A stretch of 64,000 bases of DNA from contig NZ_QICJ01000007.1 in the NCBI RefSeq assembly GCF_003201105.1, positions 207,909 through 271,908 on the forward strand, written 5' to 3'. This document shows, one piece after another, positions 28,863 through 38,251 of the stretch (its first letter is position 1; each line of letters opens with the position of its first letter). The notes below the pieces were generated by a model. The model searched no databases. It saw only the letters and a program-made list of their open reading frames with translations, and had not been told where the DNA came from. Position numbers and translations under genes: made by a program. This DNA is from Dyella sp. AtDHG13 (GTDB lineage: Bacteria > Pseudomonadota > Gammaproteobacteria > Xanthomonadales > Rhodanobacteraceae).

Positions 28863-28889
28863 TTAGCACTCGGATAGTGAGAGTGCTAA
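28863..28889 (-). promoter_or_regulatory. CIRCE operator (HrcA binding site) in the rpoH leader
   Basis: TTAGCACTC-N9-GAGTGCTAA is an exact match to the full CIRCE consensus, including the nine-base spacer. It lies between the candidate promoter and the Shine-Dalgarno of rpoH, about +31 to +57 of the predicted transcript, where a bound repressor would block transcription. Confidence 0.93.
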
Positions 28890-28925
28890 AGGCCCCGAAA
28901 GGTTCCGGGACCTTTGATGAACTGA

Positions 28926-28954
28926 ATAGTACAGGAATTTGAGGCACCTGTCCA
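28926..28954 (-). promoter_or_regulatory. Candidate sigma-70 promoter of rpoH
   Basis: On the minus strand TGGACA (28949-28954) and TACTAT (28926-28931) are 17 bases apart. The predicted start near 28919 places the CIRCE element in the early leader. Confidence 0.6.
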
Positions 28955-29019
28955 GCGAGGCGCCCCGGGGAGGCTCCACTGTGCCCAGGCGGCGGTTCAG
29001 CGACCGTGAAAAGGCCGTT

Positions 29020-29721
29020 TCAGCCGAGTTCCGAGCGCATCGGCAGGGACCAGTCGATCGGGGCGACCCCGCGGCTTTCCAGGTATCGGTTCGCCGCCGA
29101 GAAGTGCCCGCAGCCGATGAAACCGCGATGCGCCGACAAGGGAGATGGGTGCACCGACCGCAAAATGCAATGGCGGCGGCCATCGATCAGCTGGCCCTTC
29201 TTCTGGGCATAGGAGCCCCAGAGCATGAAGACCAGCCCTTCCCGCTCCCGGTTGAGGGCATCGATGGCGGCGTCGGTGAAGCCTTCCCAGCCCTTGCCCT
29301 GGTGGGACCCGGCCATGCCCTGCTGGACGGTGAGCGTGGCGTTGAGCAGCAGCACGCCCCGATCCGCCCAGGGGGTCAGGCAGCCGTGGTCGGGCGCCGG
29401 GAAGCCCAGGTCGCGCTGGATCTCCTTGAAGATGTTCTGCAGCGAGGGCGGCGCCGGCACGCCGGGCCGGACGGAGAAGCACAGGCCATGGGCCTGGTTC
29501 GGGCCGTGGTAGGGGTCCTGCCCCAGGATCACCACCCGCACGGCGTCGAACGGGGTGTGGTCGAAGGCGGCGAAGATCTCGGCGCCAGGCGGATAGATCA
29601 CCTTGCCGGCCTGCTTTTCGCTGCGCAGGAAGCCGCCCAGGGCCTGCATGTCGGGCCGGCTGAGGTAATCGCCGATGCGAGCCTTCCACGAAGGCTCGAG
29701 CTTCACGCGATCCTCGGTCAC
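29020..29721 (-). CDS. ung: Uracil-DNA glycosylase, family 1
   Basis: The 233-residue enzyme has the catalytic water-activating motif GQDPYHG (about 66-72), the uracil-recognition segment LLLNATLTV, and the DNA-intercalation loop [17 protein letters not shown]. It removes uracil from DNA to start base-excision repair. The start is GTG at 29721, overlapping the stop of the tandem-receiver gene (GTGA), so the two are translationally coupled. Length and motifs match E. coli Ung closely. Confidence 0.96.
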   Translation of the reverse strand: MTEDRVKLEPSWKARIGDYLSRPDMQALGGFLRSEKQAGKVIYPPGAEIFAAFDHTPFDAVRVVILGQDPYHGPNQAHGLCFSVRPGVPAPPSLQNIFKEIQRDLGFPAPDHGCLTPWADRGVLLLNATLTVQQGMAGSHQGKGWEGFTDAAIDALNREREGLVFMLWGSYAQKKGQLIDGRRHCILRSVHPSPLSAHRGFIGCGHFSAANRYLESRGVAPIDWSLPMRSELG

Positions 29722-30560
29722 GCCGCGTCGCCCCGCTCGCGCAGGTGCTGCGACACGCGCAGCTGGAACAGCAACTTGGTCATCAGCAGTTTTTCCTCGA
29801 TGGGTTTCTCGACCAAGTCGTTCGCGCCGGCACGCAGCAGCGCGGCCTGGTTGGCCGGGTTCTCGTCGCCCGTCATCACCAGCACGGGCAGGCGGCCCTT
29901 GCCGTAGCCGTAATCGCGGCGGATGCGTTCGAGCAGGTCGCCGCCGGTGAGTTCGCCCTTCAGGCTGACGTCGGTGAGCACGATGTCGGCGCCGACGCGG
30001 GACGCTTCCTTCGCCTTGTCGAGCAGCACCAGCGCATCTTCGACGCTCACCACGTGGTGCACGGTCAGGCCGTGCTTTTCCAGGATGCGCCGGGTCGCCA
30101 GCGCCACCACGCGGCTGTCTTCCACGTAGAGCACTTCGCCCTGGGCGGATTCGGGCGGCTTCACGTAGCCACGGATGAATTCCGCCAGCGCCTGGAAGCC
30201 CAGCGACTTGTCGAAATAGTCGGTGACGTGTTCGCCCAGCGTGCGGTTGTGCAGGCGGTCGTCCACGTCGCCGGACACCACCACGATGGGCACGTAGGCC
30301 TGCGCGGCGGATTCACGAACATGGCGCGCAAGCTCGAGCCCGTCCATGTCGGGCAGGCGCAAGGCGATGGTGATGAAGTCGAAGGCGCCGCCTTCCATCA
30401 GCTCCTTGGCTTCCGCGCCACTGCCGGCGCCGACCACGTCGCTGTCGGGCAGCTCGCCCTTCAGCACGCGCGCAATCAGCTGGCGTACCACCTTGGAACC
30501 ATCCACCACCAGCACCCTGGGCGCCGTTCCCACCGCACGACTGCTGAAACTTCCACTCAT
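29718..30560 (-). CDS. Tandem-receiver response regulator with a degenerate first receiver
   Basis: The 280-residue protein is two receiver domains with no DNA-binding or enzymatic output. The first (about 14-130) has DG in place of the acidic pair at 20-21 and Ala66 where the phospho-Asp should be ([13 protein letters not shown]), but keeps the lysine in YFDKS, so it should not be phosphorylated by the usual route. The second (about 142-270) is intact: Glu148-Asp149, phospho-Asp198 in VLTDVS and Lys253 in VEKPI. It probably works by binding partners. It lies between ftsX and ung on the same strand; no cognate kinase is nearby. Confidence 0.87.
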   Translation of the reverse strand: MSGSFSSRAVGTAPRVLVVDGSKVVRQLIARVLKGELPDSDVVGAGSGAEAKELMEGGAFDFITIALRLPDMDGLELARHVRESAAQAYVPIVVVSGDVDDRLHNRTLGEHVTDYFDKSLGFQALAEFIRGYVKPPESAQGEVLYVEDSRVVALATRRILEKHGLTVHHVVSVEDALVLLDKAKEASRVGADIVLTDVSLKGELTGGDLLERIRRDYGYGKGRLPVLVMTGDENPANQAALLRAGANDLVEKPIEEKLLMTKLLFQLRVSQHLRERGDAA

Positions 30561-30706
30561 CCCCTGTCACCCACGTGTAGGCCGGCGCTCCCTGCCGGCA
30601 ACCTGTCGATGCACTGTCCCAGCGCCCGGAAACTTCGATCCGGGATGCTGCACCATCCCCACCAACCTTGCATGACAAGCTCGCCGTGGCGTGAGCCGGC
30701 GCACGC

Positions 30707-31693
30707 TTAGGCCGCCTTGCGCAACTGCCATGCACTGACCAGGCGGGCGCCCAGCCAGCCCAGCACCGCGGCGCCCACCGGCACGGCCGCCAGCAGCCAC
30801 ACCGGCAGCACGTCGACCTGCAGCTTGCCGGCATAGACCTGACCCAGCCGCTGCACGGGCTCGGCCAGCGCCAGCTCCACCAGCAGCGCGAAGCCGGCGG
30901 CAAGGATGCCGGCGAACAGGCCGTACCAGATGCCGGCATACAGATAGGGCCGACGCACGAAGGCACGGCTCGCGCCCACCAGCATCAGCACGCCGATTTC
31001 CTCGTGGCGGCTGGCGATATCCACGCGCACCGTGTTGCCGACCACCAGCAGCACGGCCACCGCCAGCAACGCGGCCAGAATCATCACGATGCGCTGGCCG
31101 ACGCCGAGCAAGGCTTCCAGGCGCTGGCGCCACGTGCCGCCATCCTGCACCTGGTCCACGCCCTGCATGCCGCGCATGTCGGTGACGAGCTGGTCGACGC
31201 TGTCGGCGCTCACGCCGGCCTTGGGCTGCACTTCCAGCACGAACGGCAACGGATTGACGTCCAGCGTGTGCAAGGCGCCGGAAAAGCCCTGCATCTTGGC
31301 CAGCTCGTCCATGCCCTGGTCGGGCGATTTGACGGTGACGCCGGCGACTTCGGCGCGTTCGCGCAGCTTCTTGGCCATCATGTCCGCCGAGGACACGCTT
31401 TGCCCCGGCTGCAGGAACACGCTGATGGTCTGGTTCTGGCCCAGCGCGTCGCCCATCTTCTGCAGGTTGCCCAGCAGCAGATAGAAAGTGAGCGGCAAGG
31501 CCAGCGCGATGGCCATCACCGCCACGGTGAGCAAGGTGCCGACCGGGCGCGACATCAGGCGACGTAGGCTCGACGCCGCGCTCCAGCCGTGATGCTCGCG
31601 CCAGCTCGCCACCGGCCGGGGCTTGCTGCGAATGCCGCGCGACTGGTCGGACAGCAGCGGGCTTTCCATCGGGAATTCGGGTTGCGTGCTCAT
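30707..31693 (-). CDS. ftsX: Cell-division membrane protein FtsX
   Basis: The 328-residue protein has a long cytoplasmic N-terminus, TM1 (about 53-73), a periplasmic domain of about 130 residues and three C-terminal membrane segments, the FtsX layout. With the FtsE ATPase it recruits and activates peptidoglycan-hydrolase regulators such as EnvC at the septum. Its start overlaps the FtsE stop (ATGA-type, 4 bp). A gap of about 146 bp without a clear hairpin separates it from the tandem-receiver gene. Confidence 0.94.
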   Translation of the reverse strand: MSTQPEFPMESPLLSDQSRGIRSKPRPVASWREHHGWSAASSLRRLMSRPVGTLLTVAVMAIALALPLTFYLLLGNLQKMGDALGQNQTISVFLQPGQSVSSADMMAKKLRERAEVAGVTVKSPDQGMDELAKMQGFSGALHTLDVNPLPFVLEVQPKAGVSADSVDQLVTDMRGMQGVDQVQDGGTWRQRLEALLGVGQRIVMILAALLAVAVLLVVGNTVRVDIASRHEEIGVLMLVGASRAFVRRPYLYAGIWYGLFAGILAAGFALLVELALAEPVQRLGQVYAGKLQVDVLPVWLLAAVPVGAAVLGWLGARLVSAWQLRKAA

Positions 31694-32367
31694 AGCACCT
31701 CCTGTGCGGCCACGTCGGCGACGAGGCGGCCGTGATCGAGCACGATCACGCGCTTCTTCATGCGCTTGATCAGCGGCAGGTCGTGGCTGGCGATCAGCAC
31801 GGTGGTGCCCACGTTCTGGAATTCGGCGAACAGGCCCATGATCTCCACCGCCAGCGTCGGGTCGAGGTTGCCGGTGGGTTCGTCCGCGATCAGCAGCATG
31901 GGCTTGGCGACGATGGCGCGCGCGATGCCCACGCGCTGCTGCTCGCCGGCGGAAAGCGTGGCGGGCAGCTGGCGCTCGTAGGCGAGCAGGCCGACCTTCT
32001 CCAGCGCCGCGCGCACGCGCTTGCCGCGCTCGCCGGGCGCCATGCCGCCGATCATCAGCGGCAGCTCGACGTTGGCGAACACGGTGCGGTCCATCAGCAG
32101 GCGATGGTCCTGGAACACCATGCCCAGGCGGCGGCGCAGCTTGGGAATGCCGGCGCGGGCCACCTTGGCGAGGTTTTGCCCATCCAGCGTGATCACGCCG
32201 TGCGACGGCCGCTCGATCAGGCCCAGCAGTTTGAGCAAGGTGCTCTTGCCGGCGCCCGAATGGCCGGTCACGAAGGCCATTTCGCCCGTCGCCACTTCAA
32301 AGGAAAGTTGCGACAAGGCCTCGTGGCCGCCTTCATAGCGTTTGCTGACTTGATCGAAGCGGATCAC
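31690..32367 (-). CDS. ftsE: Cell-division ATP-binding protein FtsE
   Basis: The 225-residue ABC ATPase has Walker A GHSGAGKST, the signature LSAGEQQR (E. coli LSGGEQQR), Walker B LLIADEPTGNLD and an H-loop in LIASHDL. MIRFDQVSKRYEGG is the FtsE N-terminus. The start is GTG at 32367 with a GGGG-type Shine-Dalgarno. It couples ATP turnover to FtsX in the divisome. ftsY is not adjacent; the upstream neighbour is rhlB on the same strand. Confidence 0.95.
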   Translation of the reverse strand: MIRFDQVSKRYEGGHEALSQLSFEVATGEMAFVTGHSGAGKSTLLKLLGLIERPSHGVITLDGQNLAKVARAGIPKLRRRLGMVFQDHRLLMDRTVFANVELPLMIGGMAPGERGKRVRAALEKVGLLAYERQLPATLSAGEQQRVGIARAIVAKPMLLIADEPTGNLDPTLAVEIMGLFAEFQNVGTTVLIASHDLPLIKRMKKRVIVLDHGRLVADVAAQEVL

Positions 32368-32485
32368 CGCGCATCCCCGGTCCTGGATGACAGAAGGATA
32401 AGGGATGCACGCGCGAAGGTCAGTCGGTTTTGTCTCGCGGCGCTGCCGCGGATTCAGCCGCGACAGCGCTCGACAGGCGGATCGC

Positions 32486-34198
32486 TCAGCGCCCGGTGAA
32501 GAAGCGGCTCAGCCGGCGGAAGAAGCCGACCTTCTTGGGCGCTTCCTGCTCGGCCTGCTTGCCCGAGGTGATGGCGACGTGGCGCGACGGACGCGAGTGG
32601 TTGCTCTCGCCATTGCCGCGTTCGCGCGGCGGGCGGCGCTCGCCGCGCGGTTGACGATTGCCTTCGCCGGCCGGGTTGGCGGCGGCCTCCGCGACCGGTG
32701 CGTCACCCTCGCGGCGACGGTTGCGGCCACCGCGGCGGCGGCGACGCTTGCGCTCCGCGCCTTCCGTGTTCTCGCCCGCGGCGGGTGCCGGTGCGCGCTC
32801 GGGCTTCGCCGCTGCTTCGGCGCCCTCGGCTGCCTGCTCGGGGCGGGGCTTGCGCGGCTCACGCGGCTTGTCGCCGCGCGGACGATCGCCACTGCGGCCA
32901 CCACGGCTGCGCGAACCCTTGCGCGGCGAGCCGTCCTTCTCGCGCTGCTCCACCTTGTCGCCGAAGGCGGCGCTGTCGGCGGCCACGTCGGCCATGTACT
33001 GCGCGTCCTGCTCGCGCGGCTGCGGCATCACCAGCATGTCCGCCTCGATGTTGGCCACGGGAATGCGCTGGCCGATATACGTCTCGATGTCCGGCAGGCT
33101 CATCGCGTACAGGTCGCAGGCGAAGCTGATCGCGTCGCCCTCGGCGCCCAGGCGCGCGGTGCGGCCGATGCGGTGCACGTAGTCTTCCGCGTCCTGCGGC
33201 AGGTCGTAGTTGAAGACGTGGCTGACGGCCGGGATATGCAGGCCGCGCGCGGCAACGTCGGTGCACACCAGGATGTCGAGCTGGCCTTCCTGGAAGCGCT
33301 GCAACAGCTTCTGTCGCTTGAGCTGCGGCACGTCGCCCGACAGCGCGCCCACGCGGTAGCCCTGGCGCTTGAGGCGGTCGGTGATCTTCTCGGCCGCGGC
33401 CTTGGTGTTGACGAAGATGATGCTGCGCGAGGGGTTGGTGCGATCGAGCAGGTTGAGCAGCAGCGGCATCTTCTCTTCCTTGGCGGGGAAGTAGACGACC
33501 TGGCGCACGCGGTCGGCAGTGACGTTGTCCGTCTCCACCTCCAGCTTTTCGGCGTTGTGCATGTGCTCGTAAGCCAGCTCCAGCACGCGGTGGCTGAGCG
33601 TGGCGGAGAACAGCAGCACCTGGCGCTGCTCGCGCGCCGGCAGGCGGCGGAAGATGAAGCGCACGTCCTTGATGAAGCCGAGGTCGAACATGCGGTCCGC
33701 CTCGTCGATCACCATCACTTCGACGGCGTCCAGGCTGAACACGTGCTGCTTGAAGTAGTCGAGCAGGCGGCCCGGCGTGGCGATGATGATGTCGCAGCCA
33801 TCCTTGAGCTGCTGGCGCTGCTTGTCGTAGTCCACGCCGCCGTAGATGAGCGCGGTGCGCAGGCCGGTGTGGCGGCCGATGGACTTGGCGTCCTTCTCGA
33901 TCTGGATGGCCAGTTCGCGGGTGGGCGCGATCACCAGGGCGCGCGGGTCGCTGTCCTTGCGCTCGGCCACGGCCGGCGTGGTCAACAGGCGATTCATCAT
34001 CGCCACCAGGAAGGCGCAGGTCTTGCCGGTGCCCGTCTGGGCCTGGCCGGCGACGTCGCGGCCCGTCAGCGCGACCGGCAGGGTCAGCGCCTGGATCGGC
34101 GTGCAGCGGGTGAAGCCCGCCTCGTCGAGGCCTTTCTGAAGCAGCGGATGGAGATCGAAATTGGTGAAGAAGGTATCGGTGAGAACGGTTTGGGACAT
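32486..34198 (-). CDS. rhlB: ATP-dependent RNA helicase RhlB (DEAD box)
   Basis: The 570-residue protein has a Q motif ([13 protein letters not shown]), motif I AQTGTGKT, Ia PTRELAIQI, motif II DEAD in [13 protein letters not shown], motif III SAT, and motif [10 protein letters not shown], then a basic low-complexity tail from about residue 420. It unwinds structured RNA in decay complexes and in ribosome or mRNA metabolism. The tail is much longer than in E. coli RhlB (421 residues) and rich in RRR, PR and Glu-Ala blocks, ending [12 protein letters not shown]. The start at 34198 gives the family N-terminus ([16 protein letters not shown]). It is divergent from trxA-rho, as in E. coli. Confidence 0.93.
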   Translation of the reverse strand: MSQTVLTDTFFTNFDLHPLLQKGLDEAGFTRCTPIQALTLPVALTGRDVAGQAQTGTGKTCAFLVAMMNRLLTTPAVAERKDSDPRALVIAPTRELAIQIEKDAKSIGRHTGLRTALIYGGVDYDKQRQQLKDGCDIIIATPGRLLDYFKQHVFSLDAVEVMVIDEADRMFDLGFIKDVRFIFRRLPAREQRQVLLFSATLSHRVLELAYEHMHNAEKLEVETDNVTADRVRQVVYFPAKEEKMPLLLNLLDRTNPSRSIIFVNTKAAAEKITDRLKRQGYRVGALSGDVPQLKRQKLLQRFQEGQLDILVCTDVAARGLHIPAVSHVFNYDLPQDAEDYVHRIGRTARLGAEGDAISFACDLYAMSLPDIETYIGQRIPVANIEADMLVMPQPREQDAQYMADVAADSAAFGDKVEQREKDGSPRKGSRSRGGRSGDRPRGDKPREPRKPRPEQAAEGAEAAAKPERAPAPAAGENTEGAERKRRRRRGGRNRRREGDAPVAEAAANPAGEGNRQPRGERRPPRERGNGESNHSRPSRHVAITSGKQAEQEAPKKVGFFRRLSRFFTGR

Positions 34199-34659
34199 TG
34201 CTCTTGGGATATGAATGCAGGCAGCGCCCGGGGGCGGCCGCCTGGCTCCTTGCCGGTGAGACGCAAACAAGGAACGGGTGGATGGTCGGCGCGGCCGGGA
34301 CATGGCGGCAGTGTCCCAGGCAGGACCGGCGGGAGCGGCGGCGTGCGACAGCTCCGCTGGCATAGGTCAAAGGACTACCGGCTTTAACCCTTTGGCAGTC
34401 AAGGGAAAACCCTTTCACCTATGTCAACGGAACCGTCCCTGGCCACCCGTGGGAGGCCAATGCATCCAAATAGGCCGGATGCACCGACAGCCTCCCTTGA
34501 ATCGCTTGAATCGCGCCCCGAGTTACGTTGCAATGGAGGCCTGCCGCAATGGCACCAGACTTCCTTTTGGTACGACCCCGCGCTTCATGGGCGCCCCAGT
34601 GTAGCCGATGCTGGGCGCGCGGTCGTGAAACCCTACCCCGCCTATCTTCGGAGATCCCG
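34199..34659. other. Divergent intergenic region rhlB / trxA
   Basis: This 461-bp region separates divergently transcribed rhlB and trxA. A candidate trxA promoter lies at 34506-34534 and the trxA ribosome site GGAG at 34650-34653. Open frames here lack gene-like codon use. No RNA gene is apparent. Confidence 0.5.
34506..34534 (+). promoter_or_regulatory. Candidate promoter of trxA
   Basis: TTGAAT (34506-34511) and TGCAAT (34529-34534) are separated by 17 bases, giving a leader of about 120 nt before trxA. A second TTGAAT lies nine bases upstream of the first. Support is modest. Confidence 0.35.
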
Positions 34660-35010
34660 GTGAGCGACCTGATTACCCATGTGAGCGATGACGCCTTCGA
34701 GCAGGAAGTGCTCCAGTCCGATACCCCTGTCCTGCTCGACTTCTGGGCGGAGTGGTGCGGCCCGTGCAAGGCCATCGCCCCGATCCTGGACGAGCTGGCC
34801 CAGCAGTACGAAGGCAAGCTGCGCATCGCCAAGATCAACATCGACCACAACCAGAAGACGCCCCGCAACTACGGCGTGCGCGGCATCCCGACCCTGATGG
34901 TCTTCAAGAACGGCAAGGTCGAAGCCACCCAGATCGGCGCGGTCAGCAAGGGCGCGCTGACCCAGCTGATCGACAAGGCCATCGCGCAGACGGCCGGCAA
35001 CGCCGCCTGA
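34660..35010 (+). CDS. trxA: Thioredoxin 1
   Basis: The 116-residue protein has the redox-active WCGPC motif (about residues 31-35), the FWAEWCGPCKAIAPILDELA context and the cis-proline in RGIPTLMVFKNG, all standard for thioredoxin. It reduces protein disulfides in the cytoplasm using thioredoxin reductase. The start is GTG at 34660 with a GGAG ribosome site. Its position between rhlB and rho is conserved from E. coli. It is 183 bp upstream of the rho start. Confidence 0.97.
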   Translation: MSDLITHVSDDAFEQEVLQSDTPVLLDFWAEWCGPCKAIAPILDELAQQYEGKLRIAKINIDHNQKTPRNYGVRGIPTLMVFKNGKVEATQIGAVSKGALTQLIDKAIAQTAGNAA

Positions 35011-35193
35011 GACAGCATCGCGCTTCACCTCGCTTCGGAAAATTTTTCTGAAGTTTTCCCGCCGCGGCGCTTTACGGCGCCGCGGGCCGGGTGCTAGATT
35101 TCCTGCGTCCGTCGGGACAGTCCTGTCCCCCGCGCCGTCCGCGCAACGCAACCTTCCCTCCTGTCATCAACGGCGCCCCGCAGAGGTTTGCCC

Positions 35194-36933
35194 GTGTCTG
35201 ATATCGAAAGCAAAGAAACCAACGACGCCAAGAGCGCCGACGCCAAGCCTGTGGCTGAAACCCGCACGCGCGCGCCGCGCAAGTCCGCCGCCGCGGCAGC
35301 CGCTGCCGCCGAGAAGGCCGAGAAGCAGCCGCAGCTCGACATGCCGCCGCTGCCTCCCGTGGAGCGCGCCGCGCCGCCTGCCTCCGAACCGCCCGCCCCC
35401 GCTCCTGCCGCCGAATCGGCGCCGCAGAACGACGGTGGCCAGCGCCAGCCGCAGGAAGCCCGCGAGGGCGGCCAGCAGCAAGGTGGCGGCAACGGCGGCA
35501 ACCAGCAGAATTTCAACCGCAACGACCGTGACGGTCGCGGCCGCCGCCGGCGCCACGAGCGCAACCAGCAGCGCGGCCAGGGCGGTGGCGGCGGCAACCA
35601 GCAGCATCCGCGCAACAACAACGGCCTGCCGGTGGACGACGAGTACGCCGACGCCGGCAGCAACGACCGCCTGATCAACCTGACCGAACTCAAGCGCAAG
35701 AACGCGTTCCAGCTGCTGGAATTCGCCGAGTCGCTGGGCATCCAGGAAGGCGTGGCGCGCGCCCGCAAGCAGGACGTGATCTTCTCCATCCTCAAGGCCC
35801 ACGCCCGCTCCGGCGGCGGCATCTGGGCCGAGGGCGTGCTGGAAATCCTGCAGGACGGCTTCGGCTTCCTGCGCTCGGCGGACGAGTCCTACCTGGCCGG
35901 CCCCGACGACATCTACGTGTCGCCCAGCCAGATCCGCCGCTTCAACCTGCGCACCGGCGACTACATCACCGGACGCGTGCGCCATCCGAAGGAAGGCGAG
36001 CGTTACTTCGCGATGCTCAAGGTCGACGACATCAACGGCGATCCGCCGGAGGCGTCGAAGAACAAGATGCTGTTCGAGAACCTGACGCCGCTGTTCCCGC
36101 GCAAGGCATTCAAGCTCGAGCGCGGCAACGGCTCGACCGAGGACATCACCGGCCGCATCCTGGACCTCGTCGCGCCGATCGGCCGCGGCCAGCGCGGCCT
36201 GATCGTCTCGCAGCCGAAGTCCGGCAAGACGATGATGCTGCAGAACATCGCGCAGGCCATCCAGTACAACCATCCGGACGTCCATCTGATCATGCTGCTG
36301 ATCGACGAGCGCCCGGAAGAAGTGACGGAAATCGCCCGCACCGTGCGTGCGGAAGTGATCTCCTCGACCTTCGACGAGCCGGCCGTGCGCCACGTGCAGG
36401 TCGCCGAAATGGTGATCGAGCGCGCCAAGCGCCTGGTCGAGCACAAGAAGGACGTGGTGATCCTGCTCGACTCCATCACGCGCCTGGCCCGCGCCTACAA
36501 CACCGTGGTGCCGAGCTCCGGCAAGGTGCTCACCGGTGGTGTGGACGCCAACGCCCTGCAGCGCCCGAAGCGTTTCTTCGGCGCCGCGCGCAACGTGGAG
36601 GAAGGCGGCAGCCTGACCATCATCGCCACCGCGCTGACCGACACCGGCAGCAAGATGGACGAGGTGATCTACGAGGAGTTCAAGGGCACCGGCAACATGG
36701 AAGTGCACTTGTCCCGCCGCATCGCCGAGAAGCGCGTGTACCCGGCCATCGACATCAACCGCTCCGGCACCCGCCGCGAGGACCTGCTGATCGAGCCGGA
36801 CCTGCTCTCCAAGATCTGGATCCTGCGCAAGCTGCTGCATCCGATGGACGAGCTGGCCGCGATGGAGTTCATGCTCGACAAGATGAAGAACACCAAGTCC
36901 AACGACGAGTTCTTCAACTCGATGAAGCGCTGA
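35194..36933 (+). CDS. rho: Transcription termination factor Rho with a long disordered N-terminal extension
   Basis: The 579-residue protein consists of about 155 residues of extension and a full Rho core: the N-terminal bundle ([19 protein letters not shown]), the RNA-binding cold-shock domain ([14 protein letters not shown]), P-loop QPKSGKT, Walker B ([16 protein letters not shown]) and the R-loop region. The extension has an Ala/Glu/Pro part, then a Gln/Asn/Gly/Arg-rich part with GGNGG, GRGRRRR and NNN blocks. E. coli Rho (419 residues) lacks it. Rho is a hexameric RNA translocase that ends untranslated transcripts. The start is GTG 35194, because AGAGG at 35182-35186 is correctly spaced for it and not for TTG 35188. 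Confidence 0.95.
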   Translation: MSDIESKETNDAKSADAKPVAETRTRAPRKSAAAAAAAAEKAEKQPQLDMPPLPPVERAAPPASEPPAPAPAAESAPQNDGGQRQPQEAREGGQQQGGGNGGNQQNFNRNDRDGRGRRRRHERNQQRGQGGGGGNQQHPRNNNGLPVDDEYADAGSNDRLINLTELKRKNAFQLLEFAESLGIQEGVARARKQDVIFSILKAHARSGGGIWAEGVLEILQDGFGFLRSADESYLAGPDDIYVSPSQIRRFNLRTGDYITGRVRHPKEGERYFAMLKVDDINGDPPEASKNKMLFENLTPLFPRKAFKLERGNGSTEDITGRILDLVAPIGRGQRGLIVSQPKSGKTMMLQNIAQAIQYNHPDVHLIMLLIDERPEEVTEIARTVRAEVISSTFDEPAVRHVQVAEMVIERAKRLVEHKKDVVILLDSITRLARAYNTVVPSSGKVLTGGVDANALQRPKRFFGAARNVEEGGSLTIIATALTDTGSKMDEVIYEEFKGTGNMEVHLSRRIAEKRVYPAIDINRSGTRREDLLIEPDLLSKIWILRKLLHPMDELAAMEFMLDKMKNTKSNDEFFNSMKR

Positions 36934-36953
36934 TCCTCCGCGCCTTCGTCACC

Positions 36954-36981
36954 GCAAAGGCCGCCTCCGGGCGGCCTTTGC
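36954..36981. terminator. Bidirectional terminator rho / GGDEF gene
   Basis: GCAAAGGCCGCC-TCCG-GGCGGCCTTTGC is a perfect 12-bp stem between convergent rho and the diguanylate cyclase gene. The T-tract is within the stem, so it may be only partly Rho-independent. Confidence 0.75.
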
Positions 36982-36991
36982 ATGTCCGGCC

Positions 36992-37942
36992 TCAGGAACG
37001 CGGCGGATACACGCAGAGCGTGTTTCGCCCCGCCGCCTTCGCCGCATACAGCGCGCGGTCCGCGCAATGCAGCAAGGCTTCGCGCGGGCCCAGCTTGGAG
37101 GGTGGCAGGTCGTCCAGGCTGGTCACGCCGATGCTGATCGTCACGCAGTCGTACGGGCTGCCCGGATGCCAGATGGCCAGCGCGCGGATGTCCTGCAGGA
37201 TGTGCCTGGCCACGACCTGCGCGCCCGAGGTATCGGTATCCGGCAGGATCGCGATGAATTCCTCGCCGCCATAACGCCCCACCAGATCGCTGTGGCGGCG
37301 GATGCTCTTGCGCAGCCGCGCGGCGATGGCGCGCAGGCATTCATCGCCCTTCTGATGCCCGGCGTGATCGTTGTAGGACTTGAAGTAATCGACGTCCATC
37401 ATCAGCACCGACAACGCGGCGCCGCTGCGCATGCAGCGCCGTGCTTCCGCGGCGAGCGCGTCGTCGAGCCGGCGGCGGTTGGCCAGGCCGGTCAGGTGAT
37501 CGTGGCTGGCGTGGAACTGCCACAGGCGGCGCGCCTCTTCCGAGGCGACTTCCATGCGCTTGCGGTTGGTGATGTCGACCAGGGCCGTGGTCATGCCCAG
37601 CACATTGCCGTCGCTGTCGCGCACGGCCTGCAAGGCCACCATGAAATGCCGGCCGTGGCAGGCCAGCTCGCGCTCCTTCAGGTCGAAGCCGGCATCGAAA
37701 TCCGCGAAATCCTGTTGCAGCTGCTCGTCCGCGCCGGAGAGGTAATCGTTTACGCGACGACCCGTGAGATCCGCCGGAAGCAAGCCGTGAATGGCCGCAT
37801 AGGCGCCATTGACGCCCGTGTAGCGGCCATCGCGGTCGATCACGCCCAGCGCCACGGGAATCGCGTCGTACAGAGACTGCAGCGACGTGGCCAGCGGGCC
37901 GATCAAGGTGTCGGCGTCGAAACGCGGCGACGCGTTGCTCAT
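36992..37942 (-). CDS. PAS-GGDEF diguanylate cyclase with I-site
   Basis: The 316-residue soluble protein has a PAS domain (about 20-130: AIPVALGVIDRDGRYTGVNGAY, and DITNRKRM at its end) and a GGDEF domain (about 140-310). The active site reads GGEEF at 225-229. An RxxD inhibitory site (RHSD, 216-219) lies exactly five residues before it, so it should make c-di-GMP and be inhibited by its product. There is no membrane segment, so the PAS domain senses a cytoplasmic signal. A second in-frame start at 38092, preceded by a strong GGAGG, would add 50 very basic residues. Confidence 0.9.
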   Translation of the reverse strand: MSNASPRFDADTLIGPLATSLQSLYDAIPVALGVIDRDGRYTGVNGAYAAIHGLLPADLTGRRVNDYLSGADEQLQQDFADFDAGFDLKERELACHGRHFMVALQAVRDSDGNVLGMTTALVDITNRKRMEVASEEARRLWQFHASHDHLTGLANRRRLDDALAAEARRCMRSGAALSVLMMDVDYFKSYNDHAGHQKGDECLRAIAARLRKSIRRHSDLVGRYGGEEFIAILPDTDTSGAQVVARHILQDIRALAIWHPGSPYDCVTISIGVTSLDDLPPSKLGPREALLHCADRALYAAKAAGRNTLCVYPPRS

Positions 37943-38251
37943 GCCCTGCTCCAGACCATAGGTGCGTGACGACCGTGCCCGGCCGTGCTGCGTGTCTTTG
38001 CCGAAAGCCCGGCGGCGCGAGCGCACGAGGGTCACGGCCCTGCGCGCGACTCGCGGCCAGCTTCTCTGCAGCTTGAAATTTCGCTTGACCATCTCATTCC
38101 TCCGGCCCACGCGAACGGAAGACGCTCGAGGGGAGAGCGCTCTGCGCCAGCGGGCGACGACCGCGGGGAATAGCCGGCGAACACGCCGGGAATGCGGATC
38201 GTCCAGTGACCATGGTGCTCAAGTGCTGCCTTGGCCGGAATCAGAAAAGTC
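37943..38251. other. Upstream region of the GGDEF gene, possibly coding at its start
   Basis: This 309-bp gap lies between the GGDEF start and the SRPBCC stop, both minus strand. 37943-38092 stays in frame with the GGDEF gene and begins at ATG 38092, so part may be an N-terminal extension of that protein. The remainder presumably holds the promoter; no clear boxes were seen. Confidence 0.5.
38099..38103 (-). promoter_or_regulatory. Strong Shine-Dalgarno pointing to an upstream GGDEF start
   Basis: GGAGG on the minus strand lies six bases before ATG 38092, which is in frame with the cyclase. It is better than the GGAG before ATG 37942, so either or both starts may be used. Confidence 0.45.

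Noticed and set aside
36954..36981. Riboswitch or small RNA between rho and the GGDEF gene
   Set aside because: The only structure is a simple 12-bp terminator stem; no c-di-GMP aptamer consensus is visible.
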